From contig JAOPZA010000052.1 of assembly GCA_025964325.1 (NCBI GenBank), positions 1-47,574 on the forward strand: 47,574 bases of DNA, read 5' to 3'. The notes beneath the pieces are model-generated. The model was given only the letters and a program-made list of their open reading frames with translations, ran no database searches and was not told the DNA's origin. How positions within the stretch are numbered: position 1 is the stretch's first letter; the number at the start of each line of letters is the position of its first letter. The stretch is from Conexibacter sp. (GTDB lineage: Bacteria; Actinomycetota; Thermoleophilia; Solirubrobacterales; Solirubrobacteraceae). A program made the translations under genes and the position numbers. This document shows, one piece after another, positions 32,796 through 41,648 of the stretch.

Positions 32796-33734
32796 ATGCC
32801 GATCTCGCTGATGTTGGCGACCCTGACCGACCGTCGCGACTTCGGCGACGACTGGCTGCTGGAGCGCAAGCTCGACGGCGAGCGCTGCGTCGCCCGCAAG
32901 GACGGCGGCGACGTGCGGCTCGAGTCGCGCACCGGCAAGGACCTCACCGGCACCTACCCGGAGATCCGCGCCGCGGTGGCAGCTCAGCCGGCCGGGGAGC
33001 TCCTGCTCGACGGAGAGGTCGTCGCGTACGACGGCGAGCAGACGTCCTTCGGGCGGCTCCAGCAACGCCTCGGGGTCGCCACGCCCTCGCCAGAGCAGCT
33101 GGCGGCGAACCCCGTCGTCTACTGCGTCTTCGACCTCCTCGAGCTCGACGGCGAGGAGCTCACCGGCCGACCACTGATCGAGCGCCGCGCCCGGCTGGCG
33201 AGAGCGATCCGGCCGACGGCGGCATTGCAGCTCACCGAAGCCTGGCGCGACGACGCCCAGCGGCGGTTCGCCGAGGCCTGCCGGTCCGGCTGGGAGGGGC
33301 TGATCGCCAAGCGCGCCGACGCACCGTACGCGCCGGGCCGCTCGAGGGCCTGGCTGAAGCTGAAGTGCGCCTGGGAGCAGGAGCTCGTGATCGGCGGCTA
33401 CACGGATCCCGCCGGCAGCCGGACCGACTTCGGTGCCCTGCTCGTGGGCCACTACGAGGACGGCCGACTGCGGTACGCCGGCAAGGTCGGCACGGGCTAC
33501 GACCAGGCGACGCTCCGCGACCTCGGCGCCCGGCTGCGGGAGCTGGAGACCTCCGAGCCGCCGTTCGCCGACGCGCGACCGGTCCCGCGCGGCACGCACT
33601 GGACGCGGCCCGAGCTGGTCGCCCAGGTCGGCTTCGCGGAGTGGACGAGCGACGGGCGGCTGCGGCAGCCGCGCTTCCTCGGGCTGCGTGACGACAAGCG
33701 CCCGGCCGAGGTCGTCCGGGAGCGGCCGCGGTGA
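32796..33734 (+). CDS. ATP-dependent DNA ligase (LigC/LigD ligase-domain type)
   Basis: A 312-residue single-polypeptide ATP-dependent DNA ligase. The adenylation motif I is LERKLDGERC, with the nucleotidyl lysine K25. Motif III is VYCVFDLLELDGE, motif IV WEGLIAKRADAPYAPG, and motif V AWLKLKCAWEQELVIGGYT, leading into an OB-fold (about 190-300). The layout matches the ligase domain of LigD without primase or nuclease domains, i.e. a LigC-like repair ligase. It overlaps the following DNA glycosylase gene by four bases (GTGA), so the two repair enzymes are made together. Confidence 0.93.
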   Translation: MPISLMLATLTDRRDFGDDWLLERKLDGERCVARKDGGDVRLESRTGKDLTGTYPEIRAAVAAQPAGELLLDGEVVAYDGEQTSFGRLQQRLGVATPSPEQLAANPVVYCVFDLLELDGEELTGRPLIERRARLARAIRPTAALQLTEAWRDDAQRRFAEACRSGWEGLIAKRADAPYAPGRSRAWLKLKCAWEQELVIGGYTDPAGSRTDFGALLVGHYEDGRLRYAGKVGTGYDQATLRDLGARLRELETSEPPFADARPVPRGTHWTRPELVAQVGFAEWTSDGRLRQPRFLGLRDDKRPAEVVRERPR

Positions 33735-34396
33735 GCACGGGCCGCGGTCACGAGCGCGGTGGCGCGGAAGCCGGCGACGACCGCTGGGCGGCCGGACGGG
33801 AGGTGCTGTGCGCGGTGGACCCGCGGATGGCGGCGCTGGTCGAGGCGGAACCGCGGCTGGACCCCGACGACCTGCTCGACAGCCTGCCGAGTGACCTGTG
33901 GGGGGCGCTGGTCCTGCAGGTGATCGGCCAGCAGCTCTCGCTGGCAGCCGCCGCCGCGATCCTGGGTCGGCTCGAGGCGTTGCACGGCGGCCGCCTGCCG
34001 ACGCCCGCCGAGCTGCTCGACACGGACGCCCAGGCCCTGCGCCAGATCGGCCTGTCGCGGGCGAAGGCCGTGTACCTGCACGACCTCGCGGCGCGGCTGG
34101 AGGATGGGCGGCTGGACCCGGAGCGGCTGCGGACCCTCGACGACGACGACGCCCGGACCGAGCTGACCCAGGTCAAGGGCGTCGGTCGCTTCACCGCCGA
34201 CGGCGTGCTGATGCTCGCGCTGCGCCGGCCCGACGTGTGGCCCGCGGCCGACCTGGCGCTGCGCCGCGCGGTCGAGCAGGTGTGGGAGCTGGATCCCCCG
34301 GCGTCGGTCGCGCAGGTCGACGCCCTCGGCGACCGCTTCCGCCCGTGGCGGACGCTCGCGGCCACGTACCTCTATGCGCTGCGGCGGGGCGGGTGA
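33731..34396 (+). CDS. HhH-GPD DNA glycosylase (3-methyladenine/AlkA-like)
   Basis: A 221-residue base-excision glycosylase. The helix-hairpin-helix is QVKGVGRFTADGVLMLAL (about 147-164) and the catalytic Asp is D174 in WPAADLALRRAV. The upstream IGQQLSLAAAAAILGRLEAL (65-84) is typical for the AlkA group. It lacks the C-terminal Cys cluster of EndoIII/MutY. It should remove alkylated purines. The GTG start overlaps the ligase stop, suggesting a small repair operon in which an excised lesion is later sealed by the ligase. The gap 34397-34548 shows a GCCGGC-GCTT-GCCGGC hairpin and no gene. Confidence 0.92.
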   Translation: MSTGRGHERGGAEAGDDRWAAGREVLCAVDPRMAALVEAEPRLDPDDLLDSLPSDLWGALVLQVIGQQLSLAAAAAILGRLEALHGGRLPTPAELLDTDAQALRQIGLSRAKAVYLHDLAARLEDGRLDPERLRTLDDDDARTELTQVKGVGRFTADGVLMLALRRPDVWPAADLALRRAVEQVWELDPPASVAQVDALGDRFRPWRTLAATYLYALRRGG

Positions 34397-34548
34397 CACT
34401 CTGCGCGAGCTCGAGACGGCGACCCCTTCATCGGCATCCGCGCCACGTCACAGCCCCAGGCGCATGACGTGCCGGCGCTTGCCGGCCGTCCCCACCCTTT
34501 CGAATCCACGGGCCTCGAAGGGCTACGTCGACAACGCCTGGGCGCGCC

Positions 34549-35727
34549 TCACCGTCGACGTGCGCTGACGGCGGGCCCGAGCATGGTGACCGCGGACATG
34601 GCGGCGGTGAGGCCGCCCAGTGCGAAGACGCTCGCCACGCCCGACGCACCGGTGAGCACGCCGGCCACGGCCGAGCCCAGCGCGGCCCCGGTGAAGAGGG
34701 CGGCGGTCTGCCAGGTGAACGCCTCGGTCCTCGTGCCCGGCGGCGCGAGCTCGGCCACGAGGCCGTACTGGCACGAGAACACGGGCGCCATCGGCAGTCC
34801 GGCGAGCGCGCACAACACCATGCTGAGCGCGAACGAATGCGAGGCCATCAGCGGCAGGTCGCAGACGGCGAGCGCGAACAGCAGCACGCGGTAACGCGGG
34901 CGGATCGGGCCGCGCCAGCTGCGCGCGCCGTAGACGACGCCGCCCGCGGCGCTGCCCAGCCCCCAGAGGGCGAGCAGGATCCCGGCGTCCCGCGTGGAGC
35001 CGCTCTCCAGCGCGAGGGTGGGGATCGCCACCTGCAGCGCGCCCATCCCGAAGCCCATCAACGCCACGGACGCGACGACGACGCGCAGCTCCGGACTCGA
35101 CAGCGCCCGGCGGCGCGCGCCGTCGTACACCTCGGCGCGCCAGCGGCGGCTGAGCGGTGACGTGGCGAAGACGCCGGTGCCGACGAGCGTCAGCGCCGCG
35201 CACAGCAGGACCGCGGCGGCCGGCGAGGCGACCGCGACCAGCACCGCGACGATCAGCGGACCCCCCACGAAGATCAGCTCCTGCGTGATCGCGTCCAGTG
35301 CGAACGTCGCCTCCCGCGTCAGCGGGTCGGGCGGCACCTCCGACCACAGAGCCCGCGCGCACGCGGCGAGCGGCGGCATCAGCGCCCCCGCGGCCGCCGC
35401 GACGGCGACGATCGCGGCGTCCGACGCGCCGGACGACGCGACGACGACGAGCGCCACGAGCAGCGCCGCCTGCGTGACAGCGCTGACGAGCAGCACGCGC
35501 GGCTGGCCGAGCCGATCGACGAGCGCGCCCTGCACCGGCGCGGCGATCGCTCCTGTGACGGCGAAGGCGCCCACGGTCGCGCCGGCGACGCCGATCGATC
35601 CCGTCCGGTCCTCCACGAGCAGCAGGACCGCGAGCGAGTAGATCCCGAGGGGCAGCCGCCCGACGACGCAGCTTACGAGCGCCCGCGGGAGCCCGGCGAT
35701 GGAGAGGACGGCGCGATACCCCGACAT
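34549..35727 (-). CDS. MFS transporter
   Basis: A 392-residue major facilitator with about 12 hydrophobic helices in two halves of six. The loop between helices 2 and 3 reads GALVDRLGQPRVLL, the MFS motif A pattern. The central loop SPLSRRWRAEVYDGARRRAL separates the halves. Proteins of this type are often predicted drug or metabolite exporters; nothing identifies the substrate. It stands on the same strand downstream of the polyamine-type ABC genes (87 bases after the ATPase stop), so readthrough is possible. Confidence 0.88.
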   Translation of the reverse strand: MSGYRAVLSIAGLPRALVSCVVGRLPLGIYSLAVLLLVEDRTGSIGVAGATVGAFAVTGAIAAPVQGALVDRLGQPRVLLVSAVTQAALLVALVVVASSGASDAAIVAVAAAAGALMPPLAACARALWSEVPPDPLTREATFALDAITQELIFVGGPLIVAVLVAVASPAAAVLLCAALTLVGTGVFATSPLSRRWRAEVYDGARRRALSSPELRVVVASVALMGFGMGALQVAIPTLALESGSTRDAGILLALWGLGSAAGGVVYGARSWRGPIRPRYRVLLFALAVCDLPLMASHSFALSMVLCALAGLPMAPVFSCQYGLVAELAPPGTRTEAFTWQTAALFTGAALGSAVAGVLTGASGVASVFALGGLTAAMSAVTMLGPAVSARRR

Positions 35728-35814
35728 GGCGCGACCGAGCGAGCGCCGTTCAGCCGAGCCGCGACGGCGAGGACGGCGTCTGCGCCCTCGCCGCCGACCC
35801 CGCCGCCGCGGTGC

Positions 35815-36957
35815 TCACGGACCGACGGCGAGGGCGTCCGGCTGGAGCGGGGCATCCGCGTCGCCCGCCGTACCGGGCGCGCCGGCGTCGACGTCGGTGA
35901 CGAGGACGGTCTCCTCCGGCGGCACGTAGAGCTCGACGGGCTGGCCCACGGCGAGGTCCGCCGCGGCGTGGGCGGCGATCAGCGCGACGACGCGGCCGGC
36001 ATCCGGCACGTCGAGGATGACCTCGCGCTCGTCGCCGAAGAGCAACGTCTCCGCGACCGTGCCGCGGACGACGAGGCAGTTCGGCGACGGCTCACGGCGC
36101 AGGCTGCGCCGGCGCACGGCGAGCTGCACGGGGCCGGCGATCTCACCGGCGACGCGGCAGCTCAGCTCGTCCTGGCCATAGCGCACGCGGGCGGAGTCCG
36201 GACCCAGGCGCTCCACGAGCGTGACGGGCAGCAGGTTCGAGCTCGCGAAGAAGCTCGCGACGAAGCTGCTCGCCGGCCGGTAGTAGAGCTCCTCGGGCGT
36301 GTCGACGCATTGGAGCCGGCCGTCGCGCATGATCGCGATCCGATCCGACAGCGCGAGGGCCTCCTGCTGATCGTGGGTGACGTAGACGACCGTCGCCTCG
36401 AGGTCGCGGTGGATGCGCCGGATGACCTGCTCCATCTCGATCCGGAGCGCGCGGTCGAGCGCGCCGAGCGGCTCGTCCATCAGGATGATCTCGGGGTCGT
36501 ACGCCAGCGCGCGCGCCAGCGCGACGCGCTGCTGCTGCCCGCCCGAGAGCTGACGCGGGTAGCGCGCCTCGTAGCCCTCCAACCGCACGAGGTCGAGCAT
36601 CTCCCCCACCCGCTCGCGCTGCTCGGCCCGCGGCCAGCGCCTGAGCTTCAGCCCGTACGCGATGTTGTCCGCCACGGTCATGTGCGGGAACAGCGCGTAC
36701 TGCTGGAACACCATCCCGGCCGAGCGGTCGGCGGGGCTGAGCCCCGAGATGTCGCGCCCGCCCAGCAGGATCCGCCCCGCGGTCGGCGACTCGAACCCCA
36801 CGATCATCCGCAGGAGCGTCGTCTTGCCGGACCCGCTCGGACCCAGCAGGGTGAGGAACTCGCCTCGGTGAACCTGGAGCGTGACCCGCTCCAGCGCGTT
36901 GGTGGCCCCGAATGCCTTCGAGACCTCCTGGATATCAAGAGCGATTTCGTCAGTCAC
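35815..36957 (-). CDS. Spermidine/putrescine-type ABC transporter ATPase (PotA-like)
   Basis: A 380-residue ATPase from the GTG at 36957, which overlaps the permease stop (GTGA). Walker A is GPSGSGKTT (39-47), the signature is QLSGGQQQRVALARALA, Walker B IILMDEPLGALD, and the switch is VTHDQQEALALSD. A C-terminal TOBE domain (about 270-360) is the regulatory part typical for PotA/FbpC/UgpC. It energises the two permeases encoded next. Substrates of this subfamily include polyamines, amino-acid derivatives, phosphonates and iron; context here suggests the compound degraded by the flavin monooxygenase system. Confidence 0.93.
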   Translation of the reverse strand: MTDEIALDIQEVSKAFGATNALERVTLQVHRGEFLTLLGPSGSGKTTLLRMIVGFESPTAGRILLGGRDISGLSPADRSAGMVFQQYALFPHMTVADNIAYGLKLRRWPRAEQRERVGEMLDLVRLEGYEARYPRQLSGGQQQRVALARALAYDPEIILMDEPLGALDRALRIEMEQVIRRIHRDLEATVVYVTHDQQEALALSDRIAIMRDGRLQCVDTPEELYYRPASSFVASFFASSNLLPVTLVERLGPDSARVRYGQDELSCRVAGEIAGPVQLAVRRRSLRREPSPNCLVVRGTVAETLLFGDEREVILDVPDAGRVVALIAAHAAADLAVGQPVELYVPPEETVLVTDVDAGAPGTAGDADAPLQPDALAVGP

Positions 36958-37802
36958 TGTCCCGTCCTTCGCAGTCGCAGGGCGATAAGCATCAGGACGC
37001 TCGTGAACAGCATCAGGAGCGTCGCGATGGCGGTGATCACGGGGTCGACCCCGAACCGCACCGAATCGAAGACGGCCTTCGGCAGCGTCACCTGCCCTGG
37101 ACCACCCAGGAAGTTGATGAACACGGCCTCGTCGAAGCTCGTGATGAACGCGAGCACGGCGCCCGCGAGGATCGCGGGGATGAGCAGGCGCAGCGTGATG
37201 CCCGCCCACGCCCGCAGACGGCTCGCGCCGGCCGTCATCGCGGCGAGCTCGAGCTCGACCGGGATGCGGCTCATGGCCGCCGTCGTGACGACGAGGATCA
37301 TCGGGAACGCGAGCACCGTGTTGGCGATGACGAGCCCGAGATACGTCGCCAGCAGGTGCAGCTGGACGAACACGCCGTACATCGCCACCGCATACGCCGA
37401 GAGCGGCACGATCAGCGACGTGACCCCCGCCGCCTGCAGCGCGTGGCGCAGCGGCAGCCGGCTGCGGTTGATCGCGAACACGGCCGGCACCGCGATCAGC
37501 GTCGAGAGCACGACGGCCGGGACCGCGATCTTGACCGACAGCCAGATCGCGTCGCCCCACTGCGGCGAGGTGAACAGCGTGTGGTACTGCCGCGTCCCCC
37601 ATGATCTCGGGGGGAAGTTGAAGTACTTGTCGTTGGAGAAGGAGAGCGCGACGACCAGCGCTGCCGGGATCAGCAGCAGCAGCGCGGCGATCGTGACGAC
37701 CGTGCCGCCCCCGAGCCGGGTCGCCCGATCGCTGAGGTGGCGCATCCGCTCGCGACGGTTGCGATCGGCCGTCACGGCGTTCCTGTCGTGAAGCGGGGCC
37801 AT
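36954..37802 (-). CDS. PotC-like ABC transporter permease
   Basis: About 282 residues from the ATG at 37802; a GTG two codons earlier would overlap the upstream stop and is possible. Six membrane helices are predicted. The cytoplasmic EAA loop is VELELAAMTAGASRLRAWAGITLRLLIPA (landmark in part), with the PotC-like order. FSNDKYFNFPPRSWGTRQYH near the first periplasmic loop is typical of the family. Pairs with the following PotB-like subunit. Confidence 0.93.
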   Translation of the reverse strand: MAPLHDRNAVTADRNRRERMRHLSDRATRLGGGTVVTIAALLLLIPAALVVALSFSNDKYFNFPPRSWGTRQYHTLFTSPQWGDAIWLSVKIAVPAVVLSTLIAVPAVFAINRSRLPLRHALQAAGVTSLIVPLSAYAVAMYGVFVQLHLLATYLGLVIANTVLAFPMILVVTTAAMSRIPVELELAAMTAGASRLRAWAGITLRLLIPAILAGAVLAFITSFDEAVFINFLGGPGQVTLPKAVFDSVRFGVDPVITAIATLLMLFTSVLMLIALRLRRTGQ

Positions 37803-37804
37803 GG

Positions 37805-38707
37805 TCACGCCACCGCCCGGACGAGACGCTCGCGGCCGACGAGGCGCAGGGCGATCCCGAGGATGGCGGTTGCCACGACGAGGAGGACGACCGACGCCGC
37901 GCTCGCGAAGCCGTAGTCGTAGTAGGTCAGGATGTTCGCCTGGATGACGCTCGCCATGAACGGCGTCTGGCCGCCGCCGAGCAGGACCGGGGTGACGTAG
38001 AACCCGACGCTGATCGCGAACACGAGCGCGGCGCTGGCGACCGCGCCGGGCATCGCGAGCGGGACGAGGATCGTGCGCAGCGCCTGGATGCGGCTTGCGC
38101 CCATGCTCTGGGCCGCGGAGAGCAGCGACTGGTCGATGCCGGCGAACACGCCGTAGAGCGAGAAGACGGCGTACGGCACCATCGAGTAGACGATCCCGAT
38201 GACGACCGCGCCGCTCGTGTAGAGGATCTGCTGGCGGCCGATCCCGACCGCGGCGAGCAGGTCGTTGAGCAGGCCGTCGTGGGAGACGAACAGGATGATC
38301 GCGTAGTTCTTCACGACGGTGCCCATCCAGAACGGCGCGAGGACCGCGAGCCACAGCACCGCGCGGACGGCCGGGCTGCGCACGGTGACGAGGTGCCACG
38401 CCAGCATCGCCCCGATCGCGACCGTGATCGCGGTGACGATCACGCTCGCGATCAGCGTCGTGTAGAGCGCGCGCCGTGTCGATGCGTTCGCGAAGACGTC
38501 GGAGTAGTTGCGCAGCCCGTGGTCGGACGTCAGCGAGTCGATCGCGAGCTTGACGAGTGGATAGAAGACGAAGCCGACGAGGAGGGCGACGAGCGGCGCG
38601 AGGAGGATCAGCGCCTTGACGTTGCCGACGGTCGGGCTCCACGGGCGCGCGCCCTCCCGTCGCAATGACGGGAGAGCGCGGCGAATGGTCTGTGCGTGGG
38701 TAGGCAT
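37805..38707 (-). CDS. PotB-like ABC transporter permease
   Basis: A 300-residue inner-membrane subunit with six helices. The EAA-like loop is QSLLSAAQSMGASRIQALRTILVPLAMPG (landmark in part). The N-terminus of about 30 residues is polar. LAPFWMGTVVKNYA and FYVTPVLLGGG are conserved in PotB/PotH proteins. It starts 9 bases after the binding-protein stop. Confidence 0.93.
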   Translation of the reverse strand: MPTHAQTIRRALPSLRREGARPWSPTVGNVKALILLAPLVALLVGFVFYPLVKLAIDSLTSDHGLRNYSDVFANASTRRALYTTLIASVIVTAITVAIGAMLAWHLVTVRSPAVRAVLWLAVLAPFWMGTVVKNYAIILFVSHDGLLNDLLAAVGIGRQQILYTSGAVVIGIVYSMVPYAVFSLYGVFAGIDQSLLSAAQSMGASRIQALRTILVPLAMPGAVASAALVFAISVGFYVTPVLLGGGQTPFMASVIQANILTYYDYGFASAASVVLLVVATAILGIALRLVGRERLVRAVA

Positions 38708-38716
38708 CGAGCCGGC

Positions 38717-39832
38717 TCAGCCCCGGACGTAGTTCTGCCACTGCTGGTTCATCGCGGCCGCGTTCTTCGGCTCCGCGTACCACTGGAAGTTCGGCACCGC
38801 GAGCTTGCGGAAGTTCGGCGGATAGTCCGCGAGCCGAATCGCCTTGGCCTTCGGCAGCAGCTTCATCGCCTTCGGGCTCGGGACGGAGTAGTCCAGCGCC
38901 GCCGCCCATCTCGCCTGGGCCTCCGGATGATCGGCGATCCACTGCATGAACTTCAGTGACTCGTCGACGTGCTTGCTGCCCTTGATGACCGCCCAGATCG
39001 CCGGCTCGTAGGCACCGCCGTCGAGGTTGATCTGGATGTTCATGCCGTTGTCCTTCAGGCGCCAGGCGCGACCGCTCCACATCAGCGCCATGTCGACTTC
39101 CCCGCTGCGCATCATCTGCTCGGACTGGTCCGCCGACTCCCAGAAGGCCTTCACCTTCGGGCGCAGCTTGCCGAGCGCCGCGAAGGCCGGGGGCAGGTTC
39201 GGCGCGATCGTGCTCGTGGCGGACGCGGGCGTGCCGCCCGCGACCGTCGCCATCGTCATCGTGTAGATCGGGGCGCCGCTGGGCAGCGCACGGCTCTGCG
39301 GGAATCTCTGGACGTCGAAGAACTCCGGGATGCTCGACGGGCAGGTCTTCATCCGATCCATGTTGCAGACGATCACGTACGCCAAATTGCTCATCGTGAA
39401 GCCGAAGTCCGTCACCTTCGTCGGCCCCAGCGTCTTCTTGAGCTGGGTCTTCATCGCCGCCGGCAGGTGAACCAGATACCCCTTGCGGTCGAGCAGGTAG
39501 GCGTCCGCAGCGGAGATCGAGTCGACGAGATCCCATGTGACCGAGTGCGATCTCTGCTGCGCCTCGATGCGCGCCACCTGCGTGTCGGAGGCATCGTCGA
39601 ACTTGACGCTCGCGCCTCCCGCTGCGGCGAAGGGGTCGGCATAGAACTGCTTGGTCCCCTGATCGAACGCCCCTCCCCAGTCCCCGACGACGAGCGCCTC
39701 GCCGCTTCCACCCTTACTGGAGCCGCCACCGCCGCTCGAGCTTCCGCAGGCACTGACGACGAGCGCGCAGGACGCCGCGGCGAGGCAGAGCCCCGCCCGC
39801 AGCATGCGCGAACGACCGCATAGTTGACCCAT
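38717..39832 (-). CDS. PotD-like substrate-binding lipoprotein
   Basis: A 371-residue extracytoplasmic binding protein. The lipobox VSAC gives the lipidated Cys29, followed by a Gly/Ser linker. The mature fold (about 45-371) is the type II binding protein of the spermidine/putrescine group: EALVVGDWGGAFDQGTKQFY, WDLVDSISAADAYLLDR, SGEVDMALMWSGRAW and KFMQWIADHPEAQARW. Ligand-contact acidic residues of true polyamine binders cannot be confirmed by eye, so the ligand is open. A GAGGAGAG ribosome site precedes the ATG. It lies 37 bases after the flavin reductase gene, probably in the same message. Confidence 0.92.
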   Translation of the reverse strand: MGQLCGRSRMLRAGLCLAAASCALVVSACGSSSGGGGSSKGGSGEALVVGDWGGAFDQGTKQFYADPFAAAGGASVKFDDASDTQVARIEAQQRSHSVTWDLVDSISAADAYLLDRKGYLVHLPAAMKTQLKKTLGPTKVTDFGFTMSNLAYVIVCNMDRMKTCPSSIPEFFDVQRFPQSRALPSGAPIYTMTMATVAGGTPASATSTIAPNLPPAFAALGKLRPKVKAFWESADQSEQMMRSGEVDMALMWSGRAWRLKDNGMNIQINLDGGAYEPAIWAVIKGSKHVDESLKFMQWIADHPEAQARWAAALDYSVPSPKAMKLLPKAKAIRLADYPPNFRKLAVPNFQWYAEPKNAAAMNQQWQNYVRG

Positions 39833-39869
39833 CTTCTCTCTCTCCTCTTGATCTCAAACCGGTTGGTTG

Positions 39870-40412
39870 CTACCGGCCACCGGACCAGCCCTCGCCGAGT
39901 CCCAACTCGACGAAGTCGCCCCGGTGGAAGACGAGCGGGTGACCCTGTTCGATCCCCATGTCGTCGATCTCGCCGACGACGACGTCGTGGTCGCCGAGGG
40001 TGATGAGCGAGTGCATGCGACAGCTCAGGTAGGCCAGCGCCTTGCGCACGTACAGCTGGCCGTCCGTCGAGCGCGACACGTCCTCGTGCGGGAATGGCTC
40101 CCTGGTACGGCTGAACCGCCGCGCGACGTCCTGCTGGCCACGAGCCAGGACGCTGACGGTGAAGCGAGCGCTCACCCGCACGGCCTCGAGCGTCCTGCTC
40201 GTGTGACTGAGCGACGCCAGGACGAGCAACGGATCGAGCGAGACGGACGTGAACGAATTGATCGTCGCTCCCGCCGGTCCGCCGGGACCCTCTGCGATGA
40301 CGACCGTCACTCCGGTCGTGAAGTGACCCATGCACTCGCGGAACCGCTCCCGCGCGAGCGGATCAGCCCGGGCGTCGTCGCCTGACGTGACAGTGAGGGG
40401 CCTCTTGGACAC
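39870..40412 (-). CDS. Flavin reductase (HpaC/RutF-like component of a two-component monooxygenase)
   Basis: A 180-residue FMN-binding split-barrel flavin reductase. It starts at a GTG with AAGGAG eight bases upstream. FRECMGHFTTGVTVVIAEG, AGATINSFTSVSLDPLLVLASLSHTSRTL (landmark in part) and FTVSVLARGQQDVARRFS are family hallmarks, and the closing HPLVFHRGDFVEL is typical. It makes reduced flavin for a partner monooxygenase, most probably the LLM protein at 43986-45059. It opens the transporter operon, with a promoter carrying the same operator-like box as the LLM promoter. Confidence 0.92.
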   Translation of the reverse strand: MSKRPLTVTSGDDARADPLARERFRECMGHFTTGVTVVIAEGPGGPAGATINSFTSVSLDPLLVLASLSHTSRTLEAVRVSARFTVSVLARGQQDVARRFSRTREPFPHEDVSRSTDGQLYVRKALAYLSCRMHSLITLGDHDVVVGEIDDMGIEQGHPLVFHRGDFVELGLGEGWSGGR

Positions 40413-40467
40413 AGCATCAACTCCTTCGAGCGCTCGCCCAAGCGAGCCTCCTGTTCAAGCGTGCAGG

Positions 40468-40496
40468 AGTATAGGCGTTCCTACACAGTTGTGCAA
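40468..40496 (-). promoter_or_regulatory. Promoter and TetR-operator candidate of the flavin reductase/transporter operon
   Basis: On the complement strand TTGCAC (40491-40496) and TATACT (40468-40473) are spaced 17 bases. The -35 is part of the inverted-repeat box TACACAGTTGTGCA (plus strand 40482-40495). The 13-base core CACAGTTGTGCAA is identical to that at 45130-45142. The transcript leader to the GTG would be about 50 bases. The remainder of the gap 40413-40579 shows no gene. Confidence 0.7.
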
Positions 40497-40579
40497 GAGC
40501 GGCGAGCCAGCGGATCCCCGACGGCCCGGCGGCACGACCTCGAAGCACGAGGCGCCGCCGTCCGGGGCCGAGATCGCCG

Positions 40580-41260
40580 CTAGATCTTGGGGCGCGCGGC
40601 GCGCGAGGGCGCGGAGCCGGCGCCGTCCGCAAGCGACCCGGAGATCATCTGACGGCACGCGTGCATCATCGCCTCCGGATCGACCGACTCGTGGTTCAGG
40701 CACCACTCGAGCCACAAGCCGTCGAGGAGCGCGGACAGCGCGAAGACGAGGCGGTCGTGGTCCGGGCCGCGACCGACCGCCGCCACGAGCAGGTCGCTGA
40801 GCATCGTGCGGAAGCTCGAGTAGATCTCGTCGTGGACGCGGCCGACGTCCGCGTCGGTGCGGGCGAGACCCCAGAACAGGAACCGCGCGGTGATGTACTC
40901 CTCGTTGAGGAACCGCGGCTCGAACCCGACCCGCAGGAAGGCCATCAGTCGTTCGTACGGGTCCTCACCCGCAGCGTGCAGCGCCTGCGCCTCCGCCTCG
41001 CGCATCTGCCGCGAGAGGTACGTATACGCGCCGCTCAGCAGCTCCTTCTTGCCGCCGAAGTGGTACGTGATGAGGCTCGGCGAGAGGTCCGCCTCGCTTG
41101 CGATCGCACGGACCGTCGTGCCGACGGGGCCGCGTGTGACGAGGCACCGCAACGTCGCCCGGATGAGCTCCTCGTGACGCACTTCGGGAAGGCCGCGCGT
41201 GATGACACGACGGGGCTTCTCGTCAGGCCCGGGGCCCTTGGTCGGCGCGTCTTCTAGCAC
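40580..41260 (-). CDS. TetR-family regulator (BetI-like)
   Basis: A 226-residue TetR protein from a GTG at 41260. The HTH (about 28-75) reads RHEELIRATLRCLVTRGPVGTTVRAIASEADLSPSLITYHFGGKKELL (landmark in part), with the recognition helix near LSPSLITYHFG. The C-terminal domain, with FRTMLSDLL and ALLDGLWLEWCLN, is the BetI/TetR_C_6 type. It is the only specific regulator in the 35.8-45.6 kb cluster. A variant of the cluster operator box covers its start codon, so autoregulation is likely. It follows the NIPSNAP gene by 37 bases. Confidence 0.9.
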   Translation of the reverse strand: MLEDAPTKGPGPDEKPRRVITRGLPEVRHEELIRATLRCLVTRGPVGTTVRAIASEADLSPSLITYHFGGKKELLSGAYTYLSRQMREAEAQALHAAGEDPYERLMAFLRVGFEPRFLNEEYITARFLFWGLARTDADVGRVHDEIYSSFRTMLSDLLVAAVGRGPDHDRLVFALSALLDGLWLEWCLNHESVDPEAMMHACRQMISGSLADGAGSAPSRAARPKI

Positions 41261-41270
41261 AGGTGTTCAA
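41257..41270. promoter_or_regulatory. Variant operator box over the TetR start codon
   Basis: GCACAGGTGTTCAA matches 12 of 14 positions of GCACAGTTGTGCAA at 45129-45142. It overlaps the GTG start of the TetR gene, a position suited to autorepression. Fewer symmetric positions are kept than at the other two sites. Confidence 0.5.
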
Positions 41271-41297
41271 CGCTACCAGAGCACCCGGGCCGGGATT

Positions 41298-41648
41298 TCA
41301 GTCGTCGCCGGACAGTCGACGCGCAGGGTCCAGCGCCCGCAGTACCCGGCGCTCGATGCTCGCGATCAGCGGTCCGTCGCGCTCGGTGACCTCCCGCACG
41401 CGCGTCCAGCGCGCGTCCGCCACGAACGCCTCCCACGTGCGCCGCATCTGCTCCTCGTCGCGCCACGCGAGGACATAGTGCAGGTGGCCGGGACCGTCGT
41501 CGTCGCGCCCGAACGCGAGGACCCGCATGCCATGCGCGTCGAACAGCGGGAAGGTGTGCGCATGGAAGCGGCGCACGAGCCGGTCCGCGCAGCCCGGCGC
41601 CGCCACGTAGTGGCGCCACTCGAGGATCCCGTCGGCGTCGCCGGTCAC
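41298..41648 (-). CDS. NIPSNAP-family protein
   Basis: A 116-residue dimeric alpha/beta-barrel-like protein from the GTG at 41648, overlapping the aldehyde dehydrogenase stop (GTGA). ILEWRHYVAAPGCADRLVRRF and TFPLFDAHGMRVLAFGRDDDGPGHLHYVLAW (landmark in part) fit NIPSNAP, a family often found with degradative monooxygenases but without a settled catalytic role. It may be an isomerase- or monooxygenase-like helper. In the operon it follows the LLM, hydrolase and aldehyde dehydrogenase genes. Confidence 0.82.
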   Translation of the reverse strand: MTGDADGILEWRHYVAAPGCADRLVRRFHAHTFPLFDAHGMRVLAFGRDDDGPGHLHYVLAWRDEEQMRRTWEAFVADARWTRVREVTERDGPLIASIERRVLRALDPARRLSGDD

